Source: Methylotenera sp.
GTDB taxonomy: Bacteria > Pseudomonadota > Gammaproteobacteria > Burkholderiales > Methylophilaceae
Direction: 5' to 3'
NCBI GenBank assembly: GCA_030682715.1
Contig: JAUXNQ010000062.1
Coordinates: forward strand, 26,483 to 90,482
DNA length: 64,000 nucleotides
This document shows positions 50,787 to 58,121 of this stretch, one piece after another. Position numbers and translations under genes: made by a program. Positions within the stretch are counted from its first letter, which is position 1; every line of letters begins with the position of its first letter. The notes beneath the pieces are model-generated. The model was given only the letters and a program-made list of their open reading frames with translations, ran no database searches and was not told the origin of the DNA.

Positions 50787-52478
50787 TTATTTTGGTGCGA
50801 ATTGGCTCACGATGAATTTACACATACCATTAGCCAACTCTTCTTCACCGTAGAATACCGTCCCTAGATTATCTTTTCGCAATAACTCAGACTCATCTTC
50901 ATTATGCGTCCTTAATACAATGCTAATTTCAGGGCGCAGTGCTTTCGCTGTATCCACCATTTTACGCACATCAATGGTATCGGGCGTTGCAACTACCAGC
51001 ATGGATGCATTAGCAATGTGGGCCTGAATTAACACACTCGGCTCTGATGCGTTGCCAGAAACCGCAGGTATCCCTTTTTTTCTTAACCCTTCAACAACCT
51101 CTCGGTTTTGCTCTGCAACCACAAAAGGAATGTCATGCGCTGTCAACTCATGAGCGATTCTGCGCCCGACCCTGCCATAGCCAACTAATACAACCTGCCC
51201 TTCTAAATACTTACGCTCAGTACTCATTGGCAACTCCGCAAAAGGATCTGCTCTTTTTTCTAAATCACTAGCAAAGCTTGATAATCCAACCAACCACTTT
51301 TTAAATGGATTAATCGCTGAAAATAACAGCGGATTAATTGCAATTGAAATTAATGCACCTGCCAGAATTAAACTCATGCCTTCTGCAGGAAGAATGCCAA
51401 GAGTAGCGCCTAAACCTGCCAATATAAAAGAGAACTCGCCAATTTGAGCAAGGCTCGCCGCAACCACCAACGCAGTGTTAAGCGGATAGCGGAACGCTAA
51501 TGTGATCACCATTGCGGCAACAGACTTGCCGAGCACAATCACGGCAACTACTGCCAGCACGCTCATTGGTTTATCAATCAAAATAGATGGCTGGAACAAC
51601 ATGCCAACCGACACAAAGAAAAGCACTGCAAACGCATCTCTTAATGGAAGTGATTCTTGAGCTGCACGGTGGCTAAATTCCGACTCACGCATCACCATAC
51701 CAGCAAAGAATGCACCAAGCGCAAACGAGACGCTGAAAAGCACTGCAGCGCCATAAGCAATGCCTATCGCAGCAGATATCACCGCAAGTGTAAAAAGCTC
51801 ACGTGAGCCTGTTTTTGCAATGTGCCATAACAACCACGGCAAGAATCGTTTACCTACCACCAGCATAATCACGATAAATGCTGCAACTTGTAGCAACGTT
51901 AACCCTAGGGTTTGCCAAATCGGCGCTGATTCATTGCCTAACGCATTACCACCCAGCAAACTTGCTAACGGAGGCAAAAGCACAAGTACCAACACCGTAA
52001 TTAAATCTTCTACAACTAACCAACCGATTGTGATCTTGGCATTGATACTTTTCATCAAGTTTCTTGATTCTAGCGCCCTTAGTAACACAACAGTACTTGC
52101 GCAAGACAATGCCAAACCAAATACAAGCCCTTCACCAAAGGTCCATCCCCACGTACTAGCGACATACATGCCAAGTAGCGTAGCAATGGTCATTTGTACG
52201 ATTGCTCCAGGGATCGCAATGCGTTTAACAGACATTAAATCTTCAATTGAAAAGTGCAGACCGACGCCAAACATAAGCAACATCACGCCTATTTCTGACA
52301 ATTGAGACGCAATATGTGCATCTGCAACAAACCCTGGGGTGGCTGGACCGATCAAAATACCAGCAATAAGATACCCTACCAATGCTGATAGTTTAAAACG
52401 CTCTGCAATAAAACCAAAAATTAAGGCAAGGCCAAATCCAGCAGCGATAGTAGTAATGAGCGTTACGTTGTGTTCCAT
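50787..52478 (-). CDS. ybaL: CPA2 cation:proton antiporter, YbaL/KefB-like
   Basis: 563 residues: an N-terminal Na+/H+-exchanger domain with about 12 membrane segments (1-380), including LIAGILIGPATPGFVAD and GWLVVEDLITVLVLVLL, and a cytoplasmic TrkA-N/RCK domain from VVLVGYGRVGRRIAHEL (about 414) with an NAD site. The RCK stretch GIPAVSGNASEPSVLIQAHI and the overall length point to YbaL/Kef. Potassium or other cation efflux is likely, but the regulator ligand is unknown. Confidence 0.88.
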   Translation of the reverse strand: MEHNVTLITTIAAGFGLALIFGFIAERFKLSALVGYLIAGILIGPATPGFVADAHIASQLSEIGVMLLMFGVGLHFSIEDLMSVKRIAIPGAIVQMTIATLLGMYVASTWGWTFGEGLVFGLALSCASTVVLLRALESRNLMKSINAKITIGWLVVEDLITVLVLVLLPPLASLLGGNALGNESAPIWQTLGLTLLQVAAFIVIMLVVGKRFLPWLLWHIAKTGSRELFTLAVISAAIGIAYGAAVLFSVSFALGAFFAGMVMRESEFSHRAAQESLPLRDAFAVLFFVSVGMLFQPSILIDKPMSVLAVVAVIVLGKSVAAMVITLAFRYPLNTALVVAASLAQIGEFSFILAGLGATLGILPAEGMSLILAGALISIAINPLLFSAINPFKKWLVGLSSFASDLEKRADPFAELPMSTERKYLEGQVVLVGYGRVGRRIAHELTAHDIPFVVAEQNREVVEGLRKKGIPAVSGNASEPSVLIQAHIANASMLVVATPDTIDVRKMVDTAKALRPEISIVLRTHNEDESELLRKDNLGTVFYGEEELANGMCKFIVSQFAPK

Positions 52479-52642
52479 AGATTTTTACATCTCTACTGTA
52501 CTAACAATTAAGTTAGATGTTTGATTAAATGATTTTTTGATTATATTAAGGGCAAGATAAGCATGAGGTATGCTCAGATTGATTCTACCAACAAAAACAA
52601 CTCAAATCACATGAAAATAAGTTTCTCATCTAAAATAGCTGC

Positions 52643-53164
52643 ATGTCACACGTACTAATTATTGAAGACGAACCTGCCATTGCGGAAACGCTAATTTACG
52701 CATTTCAAGAAATGGGCATGCAAGCCACACATAAATCATTGGGCGGTGATGCGCTCAATGAGCTTAATCAACACGCTTATGACTTTGTGTTGTTAGACGT
52801 TGGCTTACCTGATATGCCTGGCTTTGATGTTTGCAAAAAAATCCGTGAAACTTCAAAAATTCCACTGCTTTTTCTCACTGCACGTAACCACGAAATTGAC
52901 CGAATAGTTGGCTTAGAAATTATTGCGGATGATCATGTGGCCAAGCCGTTTAGCCCACGTGAGGTCGTCACCCGTGTAAAAGCAATTTTACGACGGACTG
53001 AACACCGTATTGATGTGGCTAAACCAGCAAAGAGTACCTCGAACTTTGTGTTGGATGCATTAGCGAACCGCATTCAATATCACGACAGATTTTTAGATCT
53101 GACTCGTTATGAATTTTTATTACTCAAAACCCTGCCATCAATCGCACATTGCGAATGTCCTTGA
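52643..53164 (+). pseudogene. creB: CreB-like response regulator, truncated in its DNA-binding domain
   Basis: The receiver domain looks whole: IIEDEPAIAETL (acidic pair), the phosphoacceptor Asp in LLDVGLPDMPGFDVCKKI, LFLTARNHEIDR (Thr) and VAKPFSPREVV (Lys). The stretch LEIIADDHVAKPF deviates from the conserved GADDYVAKPF in two positions. The winged-helix output domain starts with LTRYEFLLLKTL as in CreB, then ends after nine unrelated residues at 173 instead of about 230; the recognition helix is lost. No creC sensor gene follows. A decayed remnant or a receiver-only protein. Confidence 0.75.
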
Positions 53165-53318
53165 TTTAAAAACTATAAACTTGATTCTCAATTCATCTCT
53201 AGCATCAATCATAGCCAATCGTGCAACAGTGTCAACCAAGCCTATTTCACATCGTTAAATACAACACAAACTAACATACAATTGAAGATTCGGGTTCTCA
53301 TAAGCTCTGTTTCTACTT

Positions 53319-53324
53319 TATAAT
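53319..53324 (+). promoter_or_regulatory. Probable -10 of the MxaD-like gene
   Basis: A perfect TATAAT 56 bp before the start codon; no good -35 is evident at 17 bases. Confidence 0.4.
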
Positions 53325-53379
53325 GGCTCGTTGTTTTTGAACAGTCCCTCTCATTACTGAGATTTTTGGAGAAAAATGA

Positions 53380-53916
53380 ATGAAAAAAATTCTAGCGTTA
53401 ATCGCACTTAGCTTAACTACAAGCTTGGTTTCTGTATCCGCATCAGCACATGGTCCATCACCACTAAAAGTGGATAAATCGATCACCATCAAAGCTGAGC
53501 CAGCTAAAGTATGGGCATTGGTGAAAGATTTTGGCAACCTGCAAAAATGGCACCCTGCTGTAGTAAGCACAAAATCAGAGAAAAAAGGCGAAGATACATT
53601 TAGAACGCTAACACTTAAAGATGGCGGTACAATTCTTGAGAAATTGCGTAGTGCAGATGATGCGGACATGAAAATCCGCTACGAAATTGTTTCAAGCGGT
53701 TTGCCATTAACAGACTACAACGCTTACATGGTGGTTAAAAAAGGTGCAAACGATAGTGAAACAACAGTGCAATGGGTTGGTCGCTTTTACCGCCTATACA
53801 AATTGAACCCACCTATTCCGGCTGGTCAAGATGATGAAACTGCATTAAATACAATCAACAGTATTTTTGATACAGGTTTAGCAGGTTTAAAAAAGGCTGC
53901 TGAATCGTCAAAGTAG
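53380..53916 (+). CDS. Exported SRPBCC-fold protein, MxaD-like
   Basis: 178 residues with a signal peptide (cut after SVSASA, about 23) and a START/polyketide-cyclase-like (SRPBCC) domain. The mature N-terminus HGPSPLKVDKSITIKAEPAK and VWALVKDFGNLQKWHPAV closely recall MxaD, the periplasmic protein of methylotrophs that aids electron transfer from methanol dehydrogenase. GGAGA lies upstream of ATG 53380. No mxa, xox or pqq genes are in the window, so the link rests on recalled similarity. Confidence 0.7.
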   Translation: MKKILALIALSLTTSLVSVSASAHGPSPLKVDKSITIKAEPAKVWALVKDFGNLQKWHPAVVSTKSEKKGEDTFRTLTLKDGGTILEKLRSADDADMKIRYEIVSSGLPLTDYNAYMVVKKGANDSETTVQWVGRFYRLYKLNPPIPAGQDDETALNTINSIFDTGLAGLKKAAESSK

Positions 53917-54031
53917 ATAACCGCGAAGGCTCTCAAAATAAAGCCTCTACAAATTGGTCACTGATGCAATGGTTACGTGACCTTTTTTGACAGTTTGAGC
54001 GGTAGAAAATACAAAAAATTGTCACTTTAAT

Positions 54032-54062
54032 AAAAAAGCGGAACCTAATGTTCCGCTTTTTT
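54032..54062 (+). terminator. Terminator after the MxaD-like gene
   Basis: AAAAAAGCGGAAC pairs perfectly with GTTCCGCTTTTTT around CTAAT; A-run and T-run allow action in both directions. Confidence 0.88.
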
Positions 54063-54288
54063 ATTGCCAATTGATTAGCATTGATACTGCTATCCAATTA
54101 AATATATTGAGCTTGTTAAAACCAGCATATTGATTGTTATCAACTTAAAATAAATCCAAGCAAGTACAAAATCAATTTAAATACATATAGTTACAATAAA
54201 TAACATTTTGTAAAATAGCTTTAAACTCTTTTACATTTCAGCTAAAACCACTCCAATACTGCAATGACATGCATCAATAATTAAAAAC

Positions 54289-54304
54289 TGGCACAGCAGT
54301 TGCT
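54289..54304 (+). promoter_or_regulatory. Sigma-54 (RpoN) promoter of the pilin gene
   Basis: TGGCACAGCAGTTGCT matches the sigma-54 consensus TGGCAC-N5-TTGC(T/A) exactly, 70 bp before the pilin ATG. PilS-PilR control through RpoN is known for pilA in Pseudomonas and others; the enhancer site was not located. The 225 bp upstream (54063-54288) are AT-rich with no gene. Confidence 0.88.
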
Positions 54305-54373
54305 TATTAATAATCGAGCATTACCATTTAAGGCATAGTGTGGAAACACTTATTTTTACCAAAGGAAACTAAA

Positions 54374-54736
54374 ATGAAACAAGTACAAAAAGGTTTTACG
54401 TTAATTGAATTGATGATTGTAGTTGCAATTATCGGCATCTTGGCAGCAGTTGCTTTACCACAGTATAGAGCATACACAGAAAGATCTGCTGACGCAGCCT
54501 GTTTAGCTGAAGCAACAGGTGTAGCACGTGGTGTTGCAGCTGCAGTTGCTAACAATGATCCAGTTTTAGTCCCTGTTGTAGTCCCATCATCTTGCGGTGA
54601 CGCAGGTGGCGTTGCAGCTAACACACTACCGGCACCAGGATCTCAATTAACTTTTGCTGCTAGTCCTCGTGGTACCAGAGCCGTTACGTGCGAAGTGGAT
54701 ACAGGCGTTTGTACATTACCAGTACCAGCACCATAA
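54374..54736 (+). CDS. pilA: Type IV pilin (PilA)
   Basis: Major or minor type IVa pilin. From ATG 54374 (AAAGGAAA upstream) it is 120 residues: a short leader MKQVQKG cut by prepilin peptidase before Phe, then [20 protein letters not shown] with Glu5, the hydrophobic assembly helix, and a short, Val/Ala/Pro-rich head. Two Cys in CEVDTGVC near the C-terminus and Cys near SSCGD and DAACL may form disulfides. Preceded by a sigma-54 promoter; the assembly genes pilB-pilC are 44 kb upstream. The gene runs into a REP palindrome directly after its stop. Confidence 0.93.
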   Translation: MKQVQKGFTLIELMIVVAIIGILAAVALPQYRAYTERSADAACLAEATGVARGVAAAVANNDPVLVPVVVPSSCGDAGGVAANTLPAPGSQLTFAASPRGTRAVTCEVDTGVCTLPVPAP

Positions 54737-54752
54737 ATCAAAGCAATTGGAG

Positions 54753-54779
54753 CCTCGATAAAGTGAAGTAAAATCGAGG
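54753..54779 (+). repeat. REP palindrome 1 (just after pilA)
   Basis: CCTCGAT and ATCGAGG arms with 13 bases between, preceded by the tetranucleotide GGAG; diverged internal bases. Confidence 0.8.
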
Positions 54780-54822
54780 GGCAATGTAAAAACCCTGACT
54801 CTCGTTTCTCATGGCTAAAAAT

Positions 54823-54850
54823 AAAAAGCCCATCAATTGATGGGCTTTTT
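54823..54850. terminator. Palindromic hairpin T1, likely pilA terminator
   Basis: A perfect palindrome centred on CAATTG with AGCCCATCAA arms flanked by an A-run and a T-run. Its core recurs four more times downstream with small changes. Confidence 0.85.
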
Positions 54851-54895
54851 TATATCTATGTATAATATCTCATCGGCTTAATTTCATAGCATTGC

Positions 54896-54988
54896 CATTA
54901 CAAATGCTTCTGCCCAGTACCTCCATCCAGCACCACCGCATCAAACCCATTTTGCACCAAAATAAACGCGGCGGCAGAACTGCGCCGA
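54896..54988 (-). pseudogene. Fragment 1 of a cNMP/rhodanese gene 3' end
   Basis: About 90 bp encoding ARRSSAAAFILVQNGFDAVV then LDGGTGQKHL and a stop, nearly the same as the end of the intact gene at 56841-57935. It stops abruptly where REP 2 begins. In frame but without any upstream part. Confidence 0.8.
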
Positions 54989-54998
54989 GCAAGCGTAG

Positions 54999-55025
54999 CC
55001 TCGATGCAATGAAATGGAATCGAGG
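54999..55025 (+). repeat. REP palindrome 2
   Basis: GTAG followed by CCTCGAT...ATCGAGG, with GCAATGAAATGGA between. Interrupts the rhodanese fragment. Confidence 0.85.
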
Positions 55026-55075
55026 GGCAATGTAACAAACCCCTGATTCCAACCCTATCATCTCGACTACAAAAC

Positions 55076-55103
55076 AAAATGCCCATTCATTGATGGGCAT
55101 TTT
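55076..55103. terminator. Repeated hairpin T2
   Basis: AAAATGCCCAT and ATGGGCATTTT with a six-base loop, a diverged copy of T1. Confidence 0.7.
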
Positions 55104-55194
55104 TACGTCTACTACATGGGCTGGATTTCCTCAACTCTCGCTTTGCTTCATCACGCTACAAAACTAAAACCCACCTTACGATGAGCAAGCGTAG

Positions 55195-55221
55195 CCTCGA
55201 TGCAATGAAATGGAATCGAGG
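55195..55221 (+). repeat. REP palindrome 3
   Basis: Same arms and internal bases as REP 2, preceded by GTAG. Confidence 0.85.
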
Positions 55222-55270
55222 AGCAATGTAACAAACCCTTGATTCCAACCGTTTCATCTCGACTACAAAT

Positions 55271-55298
55271 AAAATGCCCATCCATTGATGGGCATTTT
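55271..55298. terminator. Repeated hairpin T3
   Basis: AAAATGCCCAT and ATGGGCATTTT, loop CCATTG; followed by the tail also seen after T1. Confidence 0.7.
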
Positions 55299-55344
55299 TA
55301 CATCAATGCATAATCTTTCATCGGCTTAACTTCATAGCATTGCC

Positions 55345-55525
55345 ATTACAAATGCTTCTGCCCAGTACCTCCATCCAGCACCACCGCATCAAACCCATTT
55401 TGCACCAAAATAAACGCGCTGCAGAACTGCGCCGAGCAGTTTGACAATAGACAATATAAGTAACGCTTTTATCTAAACTTGACAGTAGCTGTCGAATCTC
55501 ATTGAGGGGTAAATTAATTTAATAA
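55345..55525 (-). pseudogene. Fragment 2 of a cNMP/rhodanese gene 3' end, frameshifted
   Basis: About 180 bp matching the last 60 codons of the intact gene, with INLPLNEIRQLLSSLDKS and YIVYCQTARRSSA. One base is missing next to the GCAGCG segment relative to the intact gene and fragment 1, so the frame breaks. It shares its flanking CATCGGCTTAA...CATTGCCATTACAAATG sequence with fragment 1. Confidence 0.8.
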
Positions 55526-55531
55526 GGTAAA

Positions 55532-55550
55532 CCCCCGGCTTTGCCGGGGG
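55532..55550. repeat. GC-rich hairpin
   Basis: CCCCCGGC and GCCGGGGG pair around TTT; a strong isolated stem between fragment 2 and REP 4, of a different sequence family from the REPs. Confidence 0.7.
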
Positions 55551-55569
55551 ACTCACCAAGCAAGCGTAG

Positions 55570-55596
55570 CCTCGATGCAATGAAATGGAATCGAGG
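55570..55596 (+). repeat. REP palindrome 4
   Basis: GTAG plus CCTCGAT...ATCGAGG, same as REP 2. Confidence 0.85.
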
Positions 55597-55646
55597 GGCA
55601 ATGTAACAAACCCCTGATTCCAACCCTTTCATCTCGGTTACAAAAC

Positions 55647-55674
55647 AAAATGCCCATTCATTGATGGGCATTTT
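55647..55674. terminator. Repeated hairpin T4
   Basis: AAAATGCCCAT and ATGGGCATTTT around TCATTG, same as T2. Confidence 0.7.
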
Positions 55675-55787
55675 TACGTCTACTACATGGGCTGGACTTC
55701 CTCAACTCTCGCTTTGCTTCATCACGGCTACAAAAACTAAAACCCTCCTTACGATGAGGTTTTTTTTACGTCTATTGCATGACCTTT

Positions 55788-55814
55788 CCTCGATTCCACT
55801 TCGTTACATCGAGG
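55788..55814 (-). repeat. REP palindrome 5 (inverted)
   Basis: CCTCGATTCCACTTCGTTAC and ATCGAGG, followed by CTAC, the complement of GTAG. Internal bases differ from the forward class. Confidence 0.85.
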
Positions 55815-55881
55815 CTACTGTTATTGATGGCTCACCAAAACTATCTACATGGTTATCTCCACCTCCAGCAAGCAAGCGTAG

Positions 55882-55908
55882 CCTCGATGCAATGAAATGG
55901 AATCGAGG
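55882..55908 (+). repeat. REP palindrome 6
   Basis: GTAG plus CCTCGAT...ATCGAGG, same as REP 2. Confidence 0.85.
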
Positions 55909-55958
55909 GGCAATGTAACAAACCCCTGATTCTAACCCTTTCATCTCGACTACAAAAT

Positions 55959-55986
55959 AAAATGCCCGTCAATTGATGGGCATTTT
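55959..55986. terminator. Repeated hairpin T5
   Basis: AAAATGCCCGTCAA and TTGATGGGCATTTT, closest to T1 in its CAATTG centre, with one G-T pair. Confidence 0.7.
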
Positions 55987-56099
55987 TTACGTCCATTACA
56001 TGGGTTGGCTTCCTCAACTCTCGCTTTGCTTCATCACGGCTACAAAAACCAAAACCCTCCTTACGATGAGGTTTTTTTTACGTCTATTGCATGGCCTTT

Positions 56100-56126
56100 C
56101 CTCGATTCCACTTCGTTACATCGAGG
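56100..56126 (-). repeat. REP palindrome 7 (inverted), holds the RAYT stop codon
   Basis: CCTCGATTCCACTTCGTTAC and ATCGAGG, followed by CTAC. On the minus strand GTA GCC TCG ATG TAA inside it encodes the last residues VASM and the stop of the RAYT gene. Confidence 0.88.
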
Positions 56127-56667
56127 CTACTGTTATTGATGGCTCACCAAAACTATCTACATGGTTATCTCCACCTCCAGCCCAATCACTTGGATAAACA
56201 CCACGCTTAACATCTCGATGAAAACTGGAATACGGCCAATCTGTTACGGCTTTTACCAAGCCATGTTTTACAGGATTAATATAACAGTAATCAACACAAC
56301 GACATAAATCGTCCTCATTTTTTATGGTATGTTCCCAAAATCTACGTTGCCATAACAGTGCGGATCCATCAGGACGCATCCTGATGGACACACCTTGACG
56401 CTTAAGGCTACGAACAAAATGTGATTTAATCGCCCGCCATCGGTTAGCGTAATCACAATCACCTGTTGGCATTGTCCATACTGCATGCAGGTGATCTGGC
56501 AACACCACCCAAGCAACAATTTCAAAGGGGTGCTTTTGCTTTACTTTCTCAACTGATGTTCGCAATGCATCAATGTGGCGCGTTAAAATATCAGAGTCGC
56601 GATCGATCAACGTCACCGTGAAGAAATACGTTCCACCTGCTACTAAATTGCGTCTATATTGCACCAT
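56116..56667 (-). CDS. REP-associated tyrosine transposase (RAYT)
   Basis: A 183-residue Y1/HUH-family single-strand transposase related to IS200/IS605 TnpA, the family thought to spread REP palindromes. The HUH pair is in LPDHLHAVW (His59 and His61); the catalytic Tyr is Tyr127 in the DYCYINPVKHGLV motif (normally DYIHYNP); LLWQRRFWEHTI is the usual RAYT core. Start ATG 56667 follows TTAATGC with a weak ribosome site. It is flanked by REP 7 on its 3' side and REP 8 on its 5' side. All key residues are present, so it may be active. Confidence 0.92.
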   Translation of the reverse strand: MVQYRRNLVAGGTYFFTVTLIDRDSDILTRHIDALRTSVEKVKQKHPFEIVAWVVLPDHLHAVWTMPTGDCDYANRWRAIKSHFVRSLKRQGVSIRMRPDGSALLWQRRFWEHTIKNEDDLCRCVDYCYINPVKHGLVKAVTDWPYSSFHRDVKRGVYPSDWAGGGDNHVDSFGEPSITVASM

Positions 56668-56687
56668 GCATTAAAGTCTAACCGCAG

Positions 56688-56714
56688 CCTCGATGTAGTG
56701 CAACGAAATCGAGG
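56688..56714 (+). repeat. REP palindrome 8
   Basis: GCAG plus CCTCGAT, internal GTAGTGCAACGAA, then ATCGAGG; in the RAYT upstream region. Confidence 0.82.
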
Positions 56715-56813
56715 GGCAATGTAACAAGTATCTTGATTATCGCTTCGCTTCATCACGGCTACAATAACTAAAGCTCATCTTTGATGGTTTTCTTACGCTT
56801 GTCGTATGGCTTT

Positions 56814-56840
56814 CCTCGATTCCACTTCGTTACATCGAGA
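56814..56840 (-). repeat. REP palindrome 9 (inverted), abutting the cNMP/rhodanese stop
   Basis: CCTCGATTCCACTTCGTTAC and ATCGAGA; one arm base differs. It ends exactly where the neighbouring gene's stop codon begins. Confidence 0.78.
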
Positions 56841-57935
56841 CTACAAATGCTTTTGCCCAGTACCACCATCCAACACTGCCGCATTAAACCCATTCTGTAC
56901 CAAAATAAACGCTGCGGCTGAACTACGTCTCCCAGTTTGGCAATACACTAAATAAGTTTTACTACGATCCAAGCTTGATGTCAGTTGCCTGATCTCATTT
57001 AAAGGTAAGTTAATTGCACCATCAATATGCTCGTATTGATACTCAGAGGGCAATCTCGCATCCACCCAAATTGCACCACTGGCTACTTGAGCTTCTGCAT
57101 CCGCCATACTCACCTGCATGAGCATAGGCGATTTAAGTAGCTCTACGAAGTCATGTTTATTAAGCCGCAATAATTGTCCATCTGTTTTCATGGTGACAGT
57201 TGCATTACGTTTGTTATCAGAGACTAGCGCTTCTTCACCAAAAGCACCCCCCATTTTTAACTCTGCAACTAAAATTGATGGCGCATTCACGCCATCAGCT
57301 CGACTAACCAGTAAGGTGCCATGCTCAATGAGGTAATAGTAATCGCCTTCTGCACCTTGCTGAATAATCACTTGCCCTGCAACCGTGTTTATTCGCTCCA
57401 TACGTTTAAACATGGCTTCAATATTAGCAACAGGCACTTTACTAAATACGCCAGATTGTAATTTAGCCACACTAAAAACACCTGTGTCACGCATCCACTC
57501 AACAGGAGTTCTATTAGGCTTGCCATCGCTTGCCTTGTGATGCAGATTTTTGAGAACGTCCTCACCAGCAGATAACTGATCCCATGTCATCATGATATCT
57601 AACAGGTCGTTATCTATACGCAGTATTTCAATATCGGTAAGGGCTACACTCTCCACTAAGTTTTGATCACAATGAATAGGATGTTTTGCCGCAGGCGTAT
57701 CGCAACGTAAGAGCAGTTTTCCATTTTTAACGAACCTTAACTCAAGATCACCCTTAATTAAATAGACCGCCTGTTTTACATGCGTTACATTCATGCGCAG
57801 GGGGTTAACACCTTTGCTTACCTTTTCTACAAAACACAAATCAGCAAGCTCCTGCTTTCGACCTACTGATAGTTTAGCAATAGGTTCTATCGTATTTAAT
57901 AAGGCAAGTGCAGGGGCTGTCATGTTTTGCATCAA
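56841..57935 (-). CDS. Cyclic-nucleotide-binding and rhodanese domain protein
   Basis: 364 residues: a degenerate cNMP-binding-like domain (about 15-130), a second, better one (about 150-265) with the phosphate-binding-cassette region GGAFGEEALVSDNKRNATV, and a C-terminal rhodanese domain (about 275-360) with WVDARLPSEYQYEHIDGAINLP and the active-site Cys in YLVYCQTGRRSSAA. Cytoplasmic, with no DNA-binding or membrane segment. It may sense a nucleotide and control a sulfur-transfer or protein-binding domain; the true function is unknown. An MBL-fold phosphodiesterase gene lies 186 bp upstream on the same strand. Two broken copies of its 3' end lie near pilA. Confidence 0.87.
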   Translation of the reverse strand: MMQNMTAPALALLNTIEPIAKLSVGRKQELADLCFVEKVSKGVNPLRMNVTHVKQAVYLIKGDLELRFVKNGKLLLRCDTPAAKHPIHCDQNLVESVALTDIEILRIDNDLLDIMMTWDQLSAGEDVLKNLHHKASDGKPNRTPVEWMRDTGVFSVAKLQSGVFSKVPVANIEAMFKRMERINTVAGQVIIQQGAEGDYYYLIEHGTLLVSRADGVNAPSILVAELKMGGAFGEEALVSDNKRNATVTMKTDGQLLRLNKHDFVELLKSPMLMQVSMADAEAQVASGAIWVDARLPSEYQYEHIDGAINLPLNEIRQLTSSLDRSKTYLVYCQTGRRSSAAAFILVQNGFNAAVLDGGTGQKHL

Positions 57936-58121
57936 TATATAAATAGTTAAGGTGATATGTCTTTTTAGCCATTATTTTTATTCACTACGGTCATCAATAA
58001 CGCTTGGCCTATAGTGGCTGTTGTTTACTTAATCAAGTTAAAAACCTTTGCACGAAACAGAATATGGCTAAAATTCCAACAAACATAACCAACAAAGATA
58101 ATATCGTGTTAAAGCCTCATG

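Larger units (their letters stand above)
55560..55867. repeat. Tandem unit A (about 308 bp), truncated RAYT tail
   Basis: Begins AAGCAAGCGTAGCC and contains REP 4, hairpin T4, a linker with GGGCTGGACTTCCTCAACTC, REP 5 (inverted) and about 55 bp equal to the 3' end of the RAYT gene (minus-strand codons for GGDNHVDSFGEPSITV), stopping at CCTCCAGC. The next unit starts at once and repeats it with few changes. Confidence 0.85.
55868..56180. repeat. Tandem unit B, continuous with the intact RAYT gene
   Basis: A second copy of unit A with REP 6, hairpin T5, REP 7 and the RAYT 3' end; instead of stopping at CCTCCAGC it continues into the whole RAYT gene. Differences from unit A are scattered single bases. 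Confidence 0.85.

Noticed and set aside
51760..52305. 181-codon forward frame antisense to the antiporter
   Set aside because: Mirror of a membrane protein's codon pattern; no ribosome site or domain.
55661..56197. Two similar short frames (MMGIF...) in the REP mosaic
   Set aside because: They read across REP palindromes and terminator hairpins and are similar only because the DNA is tandemly duplicated.
54753..56840. CRISPR array
   Set aside because: The repeats are palindromic, irregularly spaced, in both orientations, without unique spacers of constant length and without cas genes; they fit REP elements.
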